DNA from: Alphaproteobacteria bacterium
Lineage (GTDB): Bacteria > Pseudomonadota > Alphaproteobacteria > MPNO01 > UBA2964
DNA length: 64,000 nt
Direction: 5' to 3'
NCBI GenBank assembly: GCA_009377375.1
Contig: WHUE01000001.1
Span: 35,697 to 99,696, forward strand
Part shown: piece after piece, positions 20,825 to 29,592 of the stretch
Position numbering within the stretch: the stretch's first letter is position 1
How the letters are laid out: each line of letters starts with the position of its first letter
Notes under the pieces: model-generated
Databases searched by the model: none
What the model saw: only the letters and a program-made list of their open reading frames with translations
Told to the model about the DNA's origin: nothing
Translations under genes and position numbers: made by a program

Positions 20825-22226
20825 TCTGCTGGTAGTAGACGACGAATCCGATATCCGCCGGCTGATCGCGGACCTGCTGCAGGACGAAGGCTATGTCTGC
20901 CGCGAGGCGGGAGGAAGCGACGACGCCCTCGCCATGATCGCGGAGCGCCGCCCCAACCTCGTGATCCTCGACATCTGGCTGGAAGGCAGCCGGATGGACG
21001 GGCTTGGCGTGCTCGAGACGGTGAAGCAGGAGCACCCCGGCGTTCCCGTGATCATGATCAGCGGCCATGGCGACATCGAAACCGCGGTCACCGCGATCAA
21101 GATCGGCGCCTACGATTACATCGAGAAGCCTTTCAAGGCAGACCGGCTGCTGCTGATGGTGGACCGCGCGCTGGACGCGGCGCGTCTCGCGCGCGAAAAC
21201 GCGGAGCTTCGCCAGCGCATGGGCAACGACGGCGAGCTGGTCGGCATTTCCCAGGCGATGAGCCAGGTCCGCAACGCCGTGGAACGCGTGGCCCCGACGG
21301 AAAGCCGCGTCCTGATTACCGGTCCGCCGGGCACAGGCAAGGAGGTCGTCGCCCGGTTGTTGCATCGTCGCTCGCGGCGTGCAAGCGGCCCGTTTGTCGC
21401 GCTCAACTGCGCCACGATGACGCCGGAACGCCTGGAGTCGGAGCTTTTCGGCGTCGAAGGCGGGGCGGGGATAGCCGGCGCGGAGACGCGCCGCATGGTC
21501 GGCACCTTCGAACAGGCCAACGGGGGCACGCTGCTGCTGGACGAAGTCGCCGATATGCCGCTGGAAACCCAGGGCAAGATCGTGCGCATCCTGCAGGAGC
21601 AGACGATCCAGCGCATCGGATCGTCGCAGCGCATCGAGGTCGATGTGCGCGTGATCGCCACATCCAACCGCAACCTGGAGCGCGAGATCGCCGAAGGCGA
21701 TTTTCGCGAGGATCTGTTCTATCGCCTGAACGTGGTGCCCATCGCCGTGCCGCCCCTGAAAAGCCGGCGCGAGGACATTCCCCCGCTGATAGAGCATTTC
21801 ATGGCGCGTTCGGCCGAAGTCGCGGGCCTGCCGCCGCGTATCGTCGGCGACGACGCGATCGTGGCGCTGCAGGGCTACGACTGGCCTGGCAACGTGCGCC
21901 AGCTCCGCAACACGGTGGACTGGATCCTGATCATGGCGGGGGGCAAGGCGACCGACCCCGTGCGCGCCGACATGTTGCCGCCGGAGTTTTCTGCCGGCAC
22001 CCCGGCCGACATGCGCTGGGACGAGGGCAGCGAGGTTCTCGCCTTGTCTCTGCGTGACGCGCGTGAAATATTCGAACGCCGCTACCTGCAGGCGCAGATC
22101 AACCGTTTCGGCGGCAATATTTCCCGCACGGCCGAATTCGTCGGAATGGAAAGATCCGCCCTGCACCGCAAGCTCAAGTCGCTGGGCGTAACCGGCTCCG
22201 AAAGGCTAGAGAGCACCGGCGTCTGA
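20814..22226 (+). CDS. ntrX: Response regulator NtrX, AAA+ domain without GAFTGA
   Basis: Partner of NtrY. 470 residues from ATG 20814 (MALDLLVVDDESD); a GTG at 20808 adds two residues. Receiver domain with D53 (VILDIWLEG), an AAA+ domain with Walker A TGPPGTGKE and Walker B LLLDEVADMP, and a C-terminal Fis-like helix-turn-helix (NISRTAEFVGMERSALHRKL). Where NtrC has HEKGAFTGA, this protein has GVEGGAGIAGAE, so the loop needed to contact sigma-54 is lost. This agrees with alphaproteobacterial NtrX proteins thought to act independently of sigma-54. It overlaps ntrY; trkA follows after 28 bp. Confidence 0.96.
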   Translation: MALDLLVVDDESDIRRLIADLLQDEGYVCREAGGSDDALAMIAERRPNLVILDIWLEGSRMDGLGVLETVKQEHPGVPVIMISGHGDIETAVTAIKIGAYDYIEKPFKADRLLLMVDRALDAARLARENAELRQRMGNDGELVGISQAMSQVRNAVERVAPTESRVLITGPPGTGKEVVARLLHRRSRRASGPFVALNCATMTPERLESELFGVEGGAGIAGAETRRMVGTFEQANGGTLLLDEVADMPLETQGKIVRILQEQTIQRIGSSQRIEVDVRVIATSNRNLEREIAEGDFREDLFYRLNVVPIAVPPLKSRREDIPPLIEHFMARSAEVAGLPPRIVGDDAIVALQGYDWPGNVRQLRNTVDWILIMAGGKATDPVRADMLPPEFSAGTPADMRWDEGSEVLALSLRDAREIFERRYLQAQINRFGGNISRTAEFVGMERSALHRKLKSLGVTGSERLESTGV

Positions 22227-22254
22227 GCGCCGCGTTGCCCGGGATACAAACTCC

Positions 22255-23631
22255 ATGAAAGTGATTGTCTGCGGCGCGGGTCAGGTCGGTTTTCACATTG
22301 CCCGCCAACTGGCCATGGAAGCCAACGACGTTACCGTCATCGACCAGTCGGAGGAGCTGGTCCGCCGGGTCAGCGATTCGATGGAGGTGCAGGCATTCGT
22401 GGGCTTTGCGTCGCATCCGGACGTGCTGGAGCGCGCGGGCGCCGCCGACGCCGACATGATCATCGCGGTGACCTACGCGGACGAGGTGAACATGGTCGCC
22501 TGTCAGGTGGCGCATTCGCTGTTCAACCTGCCCACCAAGGTCGCCCGTATCCGCCACCAAAGCTATCTTCAGCCGATCTGGGCGGACCTGTTCAGCCGCG
22601 ATCACATGCCCATCGACGTCATCATTTCGCCGGAGATCGAGGTCGCCCGCGCGATCTCAAGGCGTCTCCAGGTGCCGGGTGCCTTCGAGACCATCACTTT
22701 CGCCGGCGGCAAGGTGAAGCTGATGGGGGTGCGCTGCAACGAGGACTGCCCGGTGATCAACACGCCGCTACGCCAGCTCACCGGCATTTTTCCGGACCTG
22801 AACATCGTCGTCGTCGGCATCATCCGGGACGGCGAGGGGATCGTGCCCGATGCCGACCAGATGATGCTCGCCGGCGACGACGTCTATTTCGTCGCGGACG
22901 CCGCGCATGTGCCGCGCGCGATGGCGGTCTTCGGCCACGAGGAAACCGTGGCGCGGCGGATCATCATCGCCGGCGGCGGCAATATCGGGGCCTTTCTCGG
23001 CCAGATCATCGAAAAGGACCACCCGGGCGTCAATGCGCGAATCATCGAATCCAACAGGGACCGGGCGCATGTCGTCGCCGACATGCTGGAAAAGACCGTC
23101 GTCATCAACGGGAACGTGCTCGATCCGGAAATCCTGGAAGAGGTCAACGTCGCGGATTCCGAGGCCATTATCGCCGTCACCAATGACGACGAGACCAACA
23201 TTCTGGCCTCGCTGCTCGCCAAGCGCTTCGGCAGCCGCCGGGCGGTGACTCTGATCAACAACATGACCTATGCGCCGCTGATCACCACGCTGGGCATCGA
23301 TGTGGTCGTCAGCCCGCGGGCGATCACGGTGTCCAGCATCCTGCAGCATGTCCGCCGCGGCCGGATCAGGGCGGTTCACTCGCTGGGCGACGGGTTCGGA
23401 GAGATCATCGAAGCCGAGATCCTCGAGACCTCCAGCCTGCTCGGCAAGAGCATCGCGGAGGCCGACCTGCCCGGCGGGGTGTTGTTCGGGGCGGTGGTGC
23501 GCGACGGCGAGGTCATCACCCCGCGCGGCGACACAACGCTCCGCACCAACGACCGGGTAGTCCTGTTCGCCGCCGCCGCCGCGGTGAAGGCGGTGGAAAG
23601 ACTGTTTGCGGTCCGGCTGGAGTTCTTCTGA
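22255..23631 (+). CDS. trkA: Trk system potassium transporter peripheral component TrkA
   Basis: Cytoplasmic NAD(H)-binding regulatory ring of the Trk potassium uptake system. 458 residues with two tandem RCK units: the first with Rossmann motif VIVCGAGQVGFHIARQLA, the second with IIIAGGGNIGAFLGQII, each followed by a TrkA-C domain (the last with VLFGAVVRDGEVITPRG). No trkH/trkG channel gene lies in the window. Its place between ntrX and dat is a conserved alphaproteobacterial order. ATG 22255 is 28 bp after ntrX. Confidence 0.96.
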   Translation: MKVIVCGAGQVGFHIARQLAMEANDVTVIDQSEELVRRVSDSMEVQAFVGFASHPDVLERAGAADADMIIAVTYADEVNMVACQVAHSLFNLPTKVARIRHQSYLQPIWADLFSRDHMPIDVIISPEIEVARAISRRLQVPGAFETITFAGGKVKLMGVRCNEDCPVINTPLRQLTGIFPDLNIVVVGIIRDGEGIVPDADQMMLAGDDVYFVADAAHVPRAMAVFGHEETVARRIIIAGGGNIGAFLGQIIEKDHPGVNARIIESNRDRAHVVADMLEKTVVINGNVLDPEILEEVNVADSEAIIAVTNDDETNILASLLAKRFGSRRAVTLINNMTYAPLITTLGIDVVVSPRAITVSSILQHVRRGRIRAVHSLGDGFGEIIEAEILETSSLLGKSIAEADLPGGVLFGAVVRDGEVITPRGDTTLRTNDRVVLFAAAAAVKAVERLFAVRLEFF

Positions 23632-23634
23632 GCC

Positions 23635-24504
23635 GTGCCCCGATACGCATATGTCAATGGCCGCTACCTGCCGCGCGCGCAGGCCGCCGTGGATGTCGAG
23701 GACCGGGGCTACCAGTTCGCCGACGGAGTCTACGAGGTGATCGCCGTGATCGGCCGCCGCCCCGTCGATCTGGAGCCGCATTTCGACCGGCTGGACCGTT
23801 CGCTGGCGGAGCTCGACATCGATGCGCCATGCGGCCGTCCCGCGCTCGGGCTCATTCTGCGGCGCCTTGTCTGGCTTAACAAATTGCACGATGGCATTGT
23901 TTATATTCAGGTTTCCCGCGGCGTGGCGCCCCGCAACCACGCCTTTCCGCCGTTCGGCACGCGACCGTCGCTGGTGATGATCACGGCGCCCCGCCGCCCG
24001 CCGGGCGAGGACGCGGTTTCCCGCGGCGCCTCCGTGATCTGCATGGCCGACAACCGTTGGGGGCGGCCGGACATCAAGAGCGTGTCCCTGCTGCCCAACG
24101 TCCTGGCAAAGCAGCAGGCCGTTCAGTCGGGGGCGACGGAAGCCTGGTTCGTCGACCGGGACGGGCTGGTGACGGAAGGCTCCGCCACCAATGCCTGGAT
24201 CGTTACCAAAAACCGCGAGGTGGTCACCCGTCCCCTCGGGCGCGAACTGCTCGCGGGAATCACCCGGGCCGCTGTTGCCGAAGCGGCAAAAATGAATAAT
24301 TTCAAGCTCGTCGAGCGTCCGTTTACGGTAGAGGAAGCAAAGTCAGCCGCCGAGGCGTTCATCACCAGCACGACCTCGTTCGTCATGCCTGTCACCTCCA
24401 TCGACGGCGATCCTGTGGCCGACGGCGCGCCGGGGCCCGTCACCCGTGCATTGCTTGAGGCCTATCGGCGCAAGGTATACGGCGCGGAGGGGGAGGGCGC
24501 GTGA
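23635..24504 (+). CDS. dat: D-amino acid aminotransferase (class IV PLP enzyme)
   Basis: 289-residue fold-type IV aminotransferase making D-amino acids such as D-glutamate or D-alanine for the cell wall. Seen: YVNGRYLPRAQAAVDVEDRGYQFADGVYE at the N terminus, the PLP lysine in SVSLLPNVLAKQQA, and EGSATNAWIV, all as in D-alanine aminotransferase. Branched-chain aminotransferase is the alternative, but DRGYQFADGVYEV favours the D-amino acid group. GTG start at 23635, 3 bp after the trkA stop; the stop overlaps the next gene by 4 bp. Confidence 0.9.
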   Translation: MPRYAYVNGRYLPRAQAAVDVEDRGYQFADGVYEVIAVIGRRPVDLEPHFDRLDRSLAELDIDAPCGRPALGLILRRLVWLNKLHDGIVYIQVSRGVAPRNHAFPPFGTRPSLVMITAPRRPPGEDAVSRGASVICMADNRWGRPDIKSVSLLPNVLAKQQAVQSGATEAWFVDRDGLVTEGSATNAWIVTKNREVVTRPLGRELLAGITRAAVAEAAKMNNFKLVERPFTVEEAKSAAEAFITSTTSFVMPVTSIDGDPVADGAPGPVTRALLEAYRRKVYGAEGEGA

Positions 24505-25151
24505 TTCGCCTGCCGCGCGCGGTCCTGTTCGACTGGGACAACACCCTGGTCGATACCTGGCCGGTTATCCATGATGCGATGGTCTGCACGCTGGAGGCCA
24601 TGGGCCATGCGCCCTGGACGCTGGAGGAGACGCGGACGCGGGTGCGAAAGTCGCTGCGCGAGGCCTTCCCGGAGTTGTTCGGCGACCGCTGGGAGGAGGC
24701 GCGGGACGTATTTTACGGACGTTTTCGCGCGATCCACCTCGAAAAGCTTGTCTTGCAGCCCGGAGCGGAGGCGCTGCTGGAGGCGTTTCAGGCCCGCGGC
24801 TGCTACATGGGCGTGGTCAGCAACAAGATGGGCGACCATCTGCGGCGCGAAGCCGAACATCTGGGCTGGAGCCGCTACTTCGGACGACTGGTCGGCGCAA
24901 CGGATGCGGCCCGGGACAAGCCGGCGCTGGAGCCGGTCGTCATGGCGCTGGGCGAATGCGGCATCCCGCCGGGGTCGGATGTCTGGTTCGTCGGTGACAC
25001 GTGGATCGATATGCAGTGCGCCCACGTCGCCGGCTGCATCCCTGTGCTGATTTGTAGCGACCCGCCGAAAGTCTCTGAATTTAAAGATTTTATGCCCTCC
25101 ATCCACGTGTCCGACTGTCACGAACTCGCGAGATTGGTCACGAGTTACTAG
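24501..25151 (+). CDS. HAD family hydrolase
   Basis: 216-residue haloacid-dehalogenase-type phosphatase. Motif I is AVLFDWDNTLVDT with the nucleophile Asp; here DWD replaces the commoner DxD spacing with an aromatic. Motif II is GVVSNKMG, the lysine lies in AARDKPALEPV, and motif IV is VWFVGDTWIDMQCA. Similar to phosphoglycolate phosphatase-like proteins; the substrate is unknown. GTG start overlapping the dat stop (GTGA), so coupled translation is likely. A weak hairpin follows the stop. Confidence 0.87.
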   Translation: MIRLPRAVLFDWDNTLVDTWPVIHDAMVCTLEAMGHAPWTLEETRTRVRKSLREAFPELFGDRWEEARDVFYGRFRAIHLEKLVLQPGAEALLEAFQARGCYMGVVSNKMGDHLRREAEHLGWSRYFGRLVGATDAARDKPALEPVVMALGECGIPPGSDVWFVGDTWIDMQCAHVAGCIPVLICSDPPKVSEFKDFMPSIHVSDCHELARLVTSY

Positions 25152-25156
25152 ACGGG

Positions 25157-25172
25157 CCCCCTCGGGGTTTCT
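25157..25172 (+). terminator. Weak terminator-like hairpin before hfq
   Basis: CCCC (25157-25160), a three-base CTC loop and GGGG (25164-25167) are followed by TTTCT. The stem is only 4 bp, so this is at best a leaky terminator between the HAD gene and hfq. Confidence 0.25.
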
Positions 25173-25197
25173 ATATCCTTAACTGTAGCTGCGCCGG

Positions 25198-25225
25198 TTG
25201 CGTCGCCGAGTTTGGGGCGTATATC
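25198..25225 (+). promoter_or_regulatory. Possible sigma-70 promoter for hfq
   Basis: TTGCGT (25198-25203) and TATATC (25220-25225) are 16 bases apart, giving a leader of about 50 bases before the hfq ATG at 25283. Match to consensus is moderate and judged by eye. Confidence 0.3.
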
Positions 25226-25282
25226 ACTCAAGACTGGGTCCGAACGGCCTGAAACCCACCGAAACCACGAAGAATCGGGACG

Positions 25283-25543
25283 ATGACAACAGATAAAAAC
25301 CAGAATCTGCAGGACGTGTTCCTGAACCACGTCAGGAAGAACAAGGCGCCGGTGACCGTGTTTCTCGTCAACGGTGTGAAGCTGCAGGGCATCATCACGT
25401 GGTTCGACAATTTTTGCGTCCTCCTCCGCCGGGACGGGCATTCGCAGCTTGTCTACAAGCATGCGATCTCGACCGTAATGCCGGTCGCCCCGATCCAGCT
25501 TTACGAGGAGAAGGAGCTCGAGGACGCCGAAGCCGGGAGTTGA
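25283..25543 (+). CDS. hfq: RNA chaperone Hfq
   Basis: Sm-like hexameric RNA chaperone that pairs small RNAs with mRNAs. 86 residues. Sm1 motif [18 protein letters not shown] with the proximal-face residues, [20 protein letters not shown], and the Sm2 motif [14 protein letters not shown] are all present; the acidic C-terminal tail is short, as usual in Alphaproteobacteria. The 131 bp leader probably carries its own promoter. hflX follows with almost no gap, the classic hfq-hflX pair. Confidence 0.98.
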   Translation: MTTDKNQNLQDVFLNHVRKNKAPVTVFLVNGVKLQGIITWFDNFCVLLRRDGHSQLVYKHAISTVMPVAPIQLYEEKELEDAEAGS

Positions 25544-25544
25544 T

Positions 25545-26849
25545 GTGAAGAACGGCTCCCGCGAGGAGGACCGGCCGCACGCCGAGCGTGCCGTCGTCCT
25601 GCATCCGTTCCTGAAGCGCGGAGCCACGGGGCTTCGGGACGCTGAGGCGTGTCTGGAGGAGGCTATCGGGTTGGCCGAGGCCATCTCGCTCGATGTCGTG
25701 CATTCCGAGTGCGTGGGGCTTTCCGCCCGCCGGCCGGCCACCCTGTTCGGCTCCGGCGCCGTCGAGACGCTGGAAGGCGTCATTGCGGCCGTGGAAGCAG
25801 GGGTCGTCATCATAGACGGCGCCTTGACCCCCGTTCAGCAGCGGAACCTGGAACGCGCCTGGAAGTGCAAGGTGCTGGACCGCACAGGGCTGATCCTCGA
25901 AATATTCGGCGAGCGGGCCCGCACGCGGGAAGGCCGACTGCAGGTGGAGCTGGCGCACCTGTCCTATCAGCGCAGCCGGCTGGTGCGGAGCTGGACCCAT
26001 CTGGAGCGCCAGCGCGGCGGCCGCGGCTTCATGGGCGGCCCCGGCGAGCGCCAGATCGAGGCCGACCGACGGCAGATCGACGAGCGCATCACCCGGCTCA
26101 AGCTGGAGCTGGAAACGGTGACCCGCACCCGAGCGCTCCACCGCAAGGCGCGAAACCGCATGCCGTACCCGGTGGTGGCGCTGGTCGGCTATACCAATGC
26201 CGGCAAGTCGACGCTGTTCAACCGCCTGACCGATGCCGATGTCTTCGCCGAGGACCAGCTTTTCGCGACGCTGGACCCGACCATGCGCGTAGCGCGGCTG
26301 CCGTCCGGACGCTCGGTGATCCTGTCCGACACGGTGGGATTCGTCTCGGCGCTGCCCACCAGCCTGATCGCCGCCTTTCGCGCCACGCTGGAAGAGGTGC
26401 TCGAGGCGAAGATCGTCATTCACGTGCGCGACATCGCACATGCCGAGACCGAAGCTCAGCGCGAGGACGTCATCTCGGTTCTCGCCGAGCTGGGCATCGA
26501 TGACGCGGAACAGGCCCGGCTGGTGGAGGCCCGCAACAAGATCGACCTGCTGAGCCCCGAAGACCGCGAAATCGAGGTCAACCGCGCCGCACGGAGCGAC
26601 AGCGTCGTCGCGATCTCGGCGGCCACGGGCGAAGGCTGCAACGGACTGCTGGCGTTGATCGACGAGCGCCTGCGCACCGACCGCCGGGTGCTGGATCTCA
26701 GCCTGCCCGCGATCGACGGGGCGGGACTCGCCTGGCTTTACCGTCACGGCGACGTGCTCGAACGCCGCGACGACGGCGCGGACGTCCATCTGCGCATTGC
26801 CCTCGATCCGGCCGACGCCGCCCGCTTCGAGGCCCGCAACGGCGCCTGA
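25545..26849 (+). CDS. hflX: GTPase HflX
   Basis: Ribosome-associated GTPase that splits stalled or heat-damaged ribosomes in E. coli. 434 residues. The N-terminal HflX domain (about 10-200) includes the glycine-rich GGRGFMGGPGERQIEADRR segment and a coiled-coil stretch. The G domain carries G1 GYTNAGKS, G3 DTVGF and, unusually for G4, ARNKIDLL (NKID). The GTG start lies two bases after the hfq stop. Both genes are read together. Confidence 0.96.
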   Translation: MKNGSREEDRPHAERAVVLHPFLKRGATGLRDAEACLEEAIGLAEAISLDVVHSECVGLSARRPATLFGSGAVETLEGVIAAVEAGVVIIDGALTPVQQRNLERAWKCKVLDRTGLILEIFGERARTREGRLQVELAHLSYQRSRLVRSWTHLERQRGGRGFMGGPGERQIEADRRQIDERITRLKLELETVTRTRALHRKARNRMPYPVVALVGYTNAGKSTLFNRLTDADVFAEDQLFATLDPTMRVARLPSGRSVILSDTVGFVSALPTSLIAAFRATLEEVLEAKIVIHVRDIAHAETEAQREDVISVLAELGIDDAEQARLVEARNKIDLLSPEDREIEVNRAARSDSVVAISAATGEGCNGLLALIDERLRTDRRVLDLSLPAIDGAGLAWLYRHGDVLERRDDGADVHLRIALDPADAARFEARNGA

Positions 26850-26894
26850 CGGCTCGACGGGGCCGATTCGGCGCGTAATCCGAAGAGAATCCCC

Positions 26895-27710
26895 GTGAGC
26901 ATCGCACCCGACATAGACGCCGTTTCCGCCATCATCCGCGACGTCGCGGCGGAGGAGATCATGCCGCGGTTCCGGGCGCTCGCCGACGATCATGTCTGGC
27001 ACAAGTCGGGGGGATCGATCGTTACCGTCGCCGACGAGGCGAGCGAGGCACGGCTGGAGGACGCGCTTTGCGCCCTCGTTCCCGGTTCCGTGGCCCTCGG
27101 CGAGGAAGCCACGGAGCGCGACCCCGGGGCGGTGGAGCGCCTGTCGGAGGCGGCCCCGGTCTGGATCATCGACCCGGTCGACGGTACCGCGAATTTCGCG
27201 GCCGGCGAGCCCCGCTTCGGCGTGATCGTGGCCTATGCCGTCGGCGGCGAAACCGTGGCCGGCTGGATACTCGATCCCAACGGCGACCGACTGGCGACCG
27301 GTGAGAAAGGCGGCGGGGCCTGGAAGGACGGCGAGCGGCTTTCCGTCCGCGGCGCGGGGTCCCTGTCCGAGATGGAAGGCTCGCTGCCGGGCAGGATGCG
27401 GCGGATCGCTCCGCTGAAGGCGCGCTTCGCCGGCATCCACGCCACGGGCTGCGTCGCGTTCGAATACCTGGCCCTGGTCGAGGGCGCCCTCGACTTCGCG
27501 TTCTACCGCCGCCTGAAGCCGTGGGATCACGCGGCAGGCCAGCTGATCCACACGGAGTCCGGCGGGCACTCCCGCGCGCTCGACGGCACGGCTTATCGGC
27601 CGGGCAGTGCCGGCGGCGCGCAGGGACTTCTGCTTGCCCCCGACGCCGGGACCTGGGACCGGCTGGCGGAGGTCATTGCGCCCGCAGCGCGTGAAACCTG
27701 GCGCGGCTGA
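26895..27710 (+). CDS. Inositol monophosphatase family protein
   Basis: 271-residue lithium-sensitive-type phosphatase. Metal-site motifs: GEEATERDP (an E that binds Mg), IIDPVDGTANFAAG (the DPxDGT signature) and the C-terminal LKPWDHAAGQLI (WDxAAG). Substrates in this superfamily include inositol phosphates, histidinol phosphate, PAP and fructose bisphosphate, and cannot be told apart here. GTG start at 26895 with gaagaga upstream. It lies 45 bp after hflX and may be read from the same transcript. Confidence 0.9.
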   Translation: MSIAPDIDAVSAIIRDVAAEEIMPRFRALADDHVWHKSGGSIVTVADEASEARLEDALCALVPGSVALGEEATERDPGAVERLSEAAPVWIIDPVDGTANFAAGEPRFGVIVAYAVGGETVAGWILDPNGDRLATGEKGGGAWKDGERLSVRGAGSLSEMEGSLPGRMRRIAPLKARFAGIHATGCVAFEYLALVEGALDFAFYRRLKPWDHAAGQLIHTESGGHSRALDGTAYRPGSAGGAQGLLLAPDAGTWDRLAEVIAPAARETWRG

Positions 27711-27779
27711 CGCCCGCCCGTTGTCCCCACCACCCACGACACCTAAGATGCCGGCCACAACCAGAGACGGAGCAGGGAC

Positions 27780-28658
27780 ATGACCGGCAGCGCGAAGGCC
27801 GCCTTTATCGGGCTCGGGGTGATGGGCTATCCCATGGCAGGCCATCTGGCCGCCCGCGGCTACGACATGACGGTGTACAACCGCACCGCCGAAAAGACGA
27901 AGCGATGGGCCGGCGATCACAAGGGCGCAACCGCGGCGACGCCGGCGAAGGCCGCTGCCGGGGCCGATTTCATCTTCACCTGCGTCGGCAACGACGACGA
28001 TTTGCGATCCGTGGTGCTAGGCGAGACCGGGGCTCTCGCCGGCATGAAGCCGGGCGCCGTGCTGATCGACCATACGACCACCTCCGCCATGGTGGCGCGC
28101 GAACTGTACGAAGACGCGAAATCCCGGGGCCTCGCGTTTCTGGACGCGCCGGTCTCCGGCGGGCAGGCGGGGGCGGAGAACGGCCAGCTCACCGTCATGG
28201 CGGGCGGCGACGAGGAGGTATTCGCCCGCGCCAGGCCGGCGATGGAGGCCTACGGCAAGGCTGTGACGCTGATGGGCCCGTCGGGCGCGGGCCAGCTCAC
28301 CAAGATGGTGAACCAGATCTGCATCGCGGGGCTGGTGCAGGGGCTGTCCGAAGGCATGAATTTCGCCCAGCACGCAGGCCTCGATGGCGACCTCGTCCTC
28401 GACGTGATCTCGAAGGGCGCGGCCCAGTCGTGGCAGATGGAGAACCGAGGCCGCACGATGCTGAAGGGCGAGTTCGATTTCGGCTTTGCGGTGGACTGGA
28501 TGCGCAAGGATCTCGGCATCTGCCTGGAGGAGGCCGAGAACAACGGCGCCCGTCTGCCCGTCACGGCGCTGGTGGACCAGTTCTACAAGCACGTCCAGGC
28601 GCGCGGCGGCAGCCGCTACGATACTTCCAGCCTGATGATGCTGCTGTCGCAGGAGTAG
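27780..28658 (+). CDS. NAD(P)-dependent beta-hydroxyacid dehydrogenase
   Basis: 292 residues of the 3-hydroxyisobutyrate/tartronate semialdehyde reductase family. Rossmann motif FIGLGVMGYPMAGHLAARG, substrate-binding DAPVSGGQAGAENGQLTVMAGG, and the catalytic lysine region GQLTKMVNQI are present, followed by the all-helical C-terminal domain. TVYNRT near residue 30 suggests NADP use. The exact acid is unknown. ATG 27780 follows gagcaggga. It converges with mazG, stop codons 7 bp apart. Confidence 0.9.
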   Translation: MTGSAKAAFIGLGVMGYPMAGHLAARGYDMTVYNRTAEKTKRWAGDHKGATAATPAKAAAGADFIFTCVGNDDDLRSVVLGETGALAGMKPGAVLIDHTTTSAMVARELYEDAKSRGLAFLDAPVSGGQAGAENGQLTVMAGGDEEVFARARPAMEAYGKAVTLMGPSGAGQLTKMVNQICIAGLVQGLSEGMNFAQHAGLDGDLVLDVISKGAAQSWQMENRGRTMLKGEFDFGFAVDWMRKDLGICLEEAENNGARLPVTALVDQFYKHVQARGGSRYDTSSLMMLLSQE

Positions 28659-28665
28659 CCAGACC

Positions 28666-29484
28666 TCAGCGCCGCTCCGCGTCCTTCGCGGCGTTCCACA
28701 GCGCATCCATTTCCGTCAGCGTCGACGTGGAAGGATTTTTCCCCTTTTTGACAAGGGCCTGTTCCACGAAGCGAAAGCGCCGCTCGAACTTGTCGTTGCT
28801 CCGCCTCAGCGCCGCTTCAGGATCCACACCGAGATGGCGGGCGAGGTTCACGCAGGCGAATATCACGTCTCCGATCTCGTCTTCCAGGCGATCGGCATCG
28901 CCGCCCTCCGCTATCTCATGTCGCAGCTCGGCGATTTCCTCCTCGATCTTTTCGATCACCGGGGCAATCTCGGGCCAGTCGAACCCGTTGCGTGCGGCCC
29001 GCTTCTGGAGCTTCTCCGCCCGCATCAGCGCGGGGAGGGCGCGGGCGACGCCGTCGAGGACGCTGGCCGAAACCCCGGTTTCCGCCGCTTTCGCTCGTTC
29101 TCTGGCTTTCTGATCCTCCCAGGCCACGGTCTGCGCCTCGGCGTCGATCACCTGGGCGGTGCCGAAGACATGAGGGTGCCGGCGCACCATCTTGGCCGAT
29201 ATCGCCTCGACCACGTCATGGAAGGCGAACGCGTCCGCCTCGCGCGCCATCTGGGCGTGGTAGACCACCTGCAGCAGCAGATCGCCCAGCTCGTCCTTCA
29301 GCGCCGCCATGTCGCCACGCTGGACAGCGTCGGCGACCTCGTACGCTTCCTCGATGGTGTAGGGGACGATGGTCGCGAAGTCCTGCTCGATGTCCCAAGG
29401 GCATCCGCCGTCGGGATCGCGCAGCCGTGCCATGATCTCCAGCAGCGCATCGATACCACCGGCCCGGACGGTCATGTCAGTCAT
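28666..29484 (-). CDS. mazG: Nucleoside triphosphate pyrophosphohydrolase MazG
   Basis: House-cleaning enzyme that hydrolyses NTPs and dNTPs to monophosphates. 272 residues, the two-domain long form: the first MazG unit has RLRDPDGGCPWDIEQDF, EEAYEVADA and DELGDLLLQVVYHAQMA; the second has EEIAELRHE and DEIGDVIFACVNLARHL, both with EExxE and ExxD metal motifs. The frame is open 30 residues upstream, but ATG 29484 (MTDMTVRAGG) fits the family; a second ATG lies at 29475. An AT-rich palindrome lies about 90 bp upstream. Confidence 0.95.
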   Translation of the reverse strand: MTDMTVRAGGIDALLEIMARLRDPDGGCPWDIEQDFATIVPYTIEEAYEVADAVQRGDMAALKDELGDLLLQVVYHAQMAREADAFAFHDVVEAISAKMVRRHPHVFGTAQVIDAEAQTVAWEDQKARERAKAAETGVSASVLDGVARALPALMRAEKLQKRAARNGFDWPEIAPVIEKIEEEIAELRHEIAEGGDADRLEDEIGDVIFACVNLARHLGVDPEAALRRSNDKFERRFRFVEQALVKKGKNPSTSTLTEMDALWNAAKDAERR

Positions 29485-29571
29485 GGCACATCGCTCCGTC
29501 GCGCAATCGAGTTGAGGAGAGGAAGGGGGAGCAAGCATCTGATATTGCTCGGATGCCTGTAACAAATGTCG

Positions 29572-29587
29572 CATAATGTATATTATG
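29572..29587. promoter_or_regulatory. AT-rich palindrome upstream of mazG
   Basis: CATAAT (29572-29577) and ATTATG (29582-29587) are perfect inverted repeats around GTAT, in an AT-rich patch that stands out against the GC-rich surroundings. It lies about 90 bp before mazG and just after the MBL hydrolase stop. It could be a -10 region, an operator, or part of the preceding gene's end. Confidence 0.4.
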
Positions 29588-29592
29588 ATGTC

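Noticed and set aside
25395..27920. 841-codon minus-strand frame opposite hflX and the IMPase-like gene
   Set aside because: Long open frame caused by high GC; real genes with clear motifs are on the other strand.
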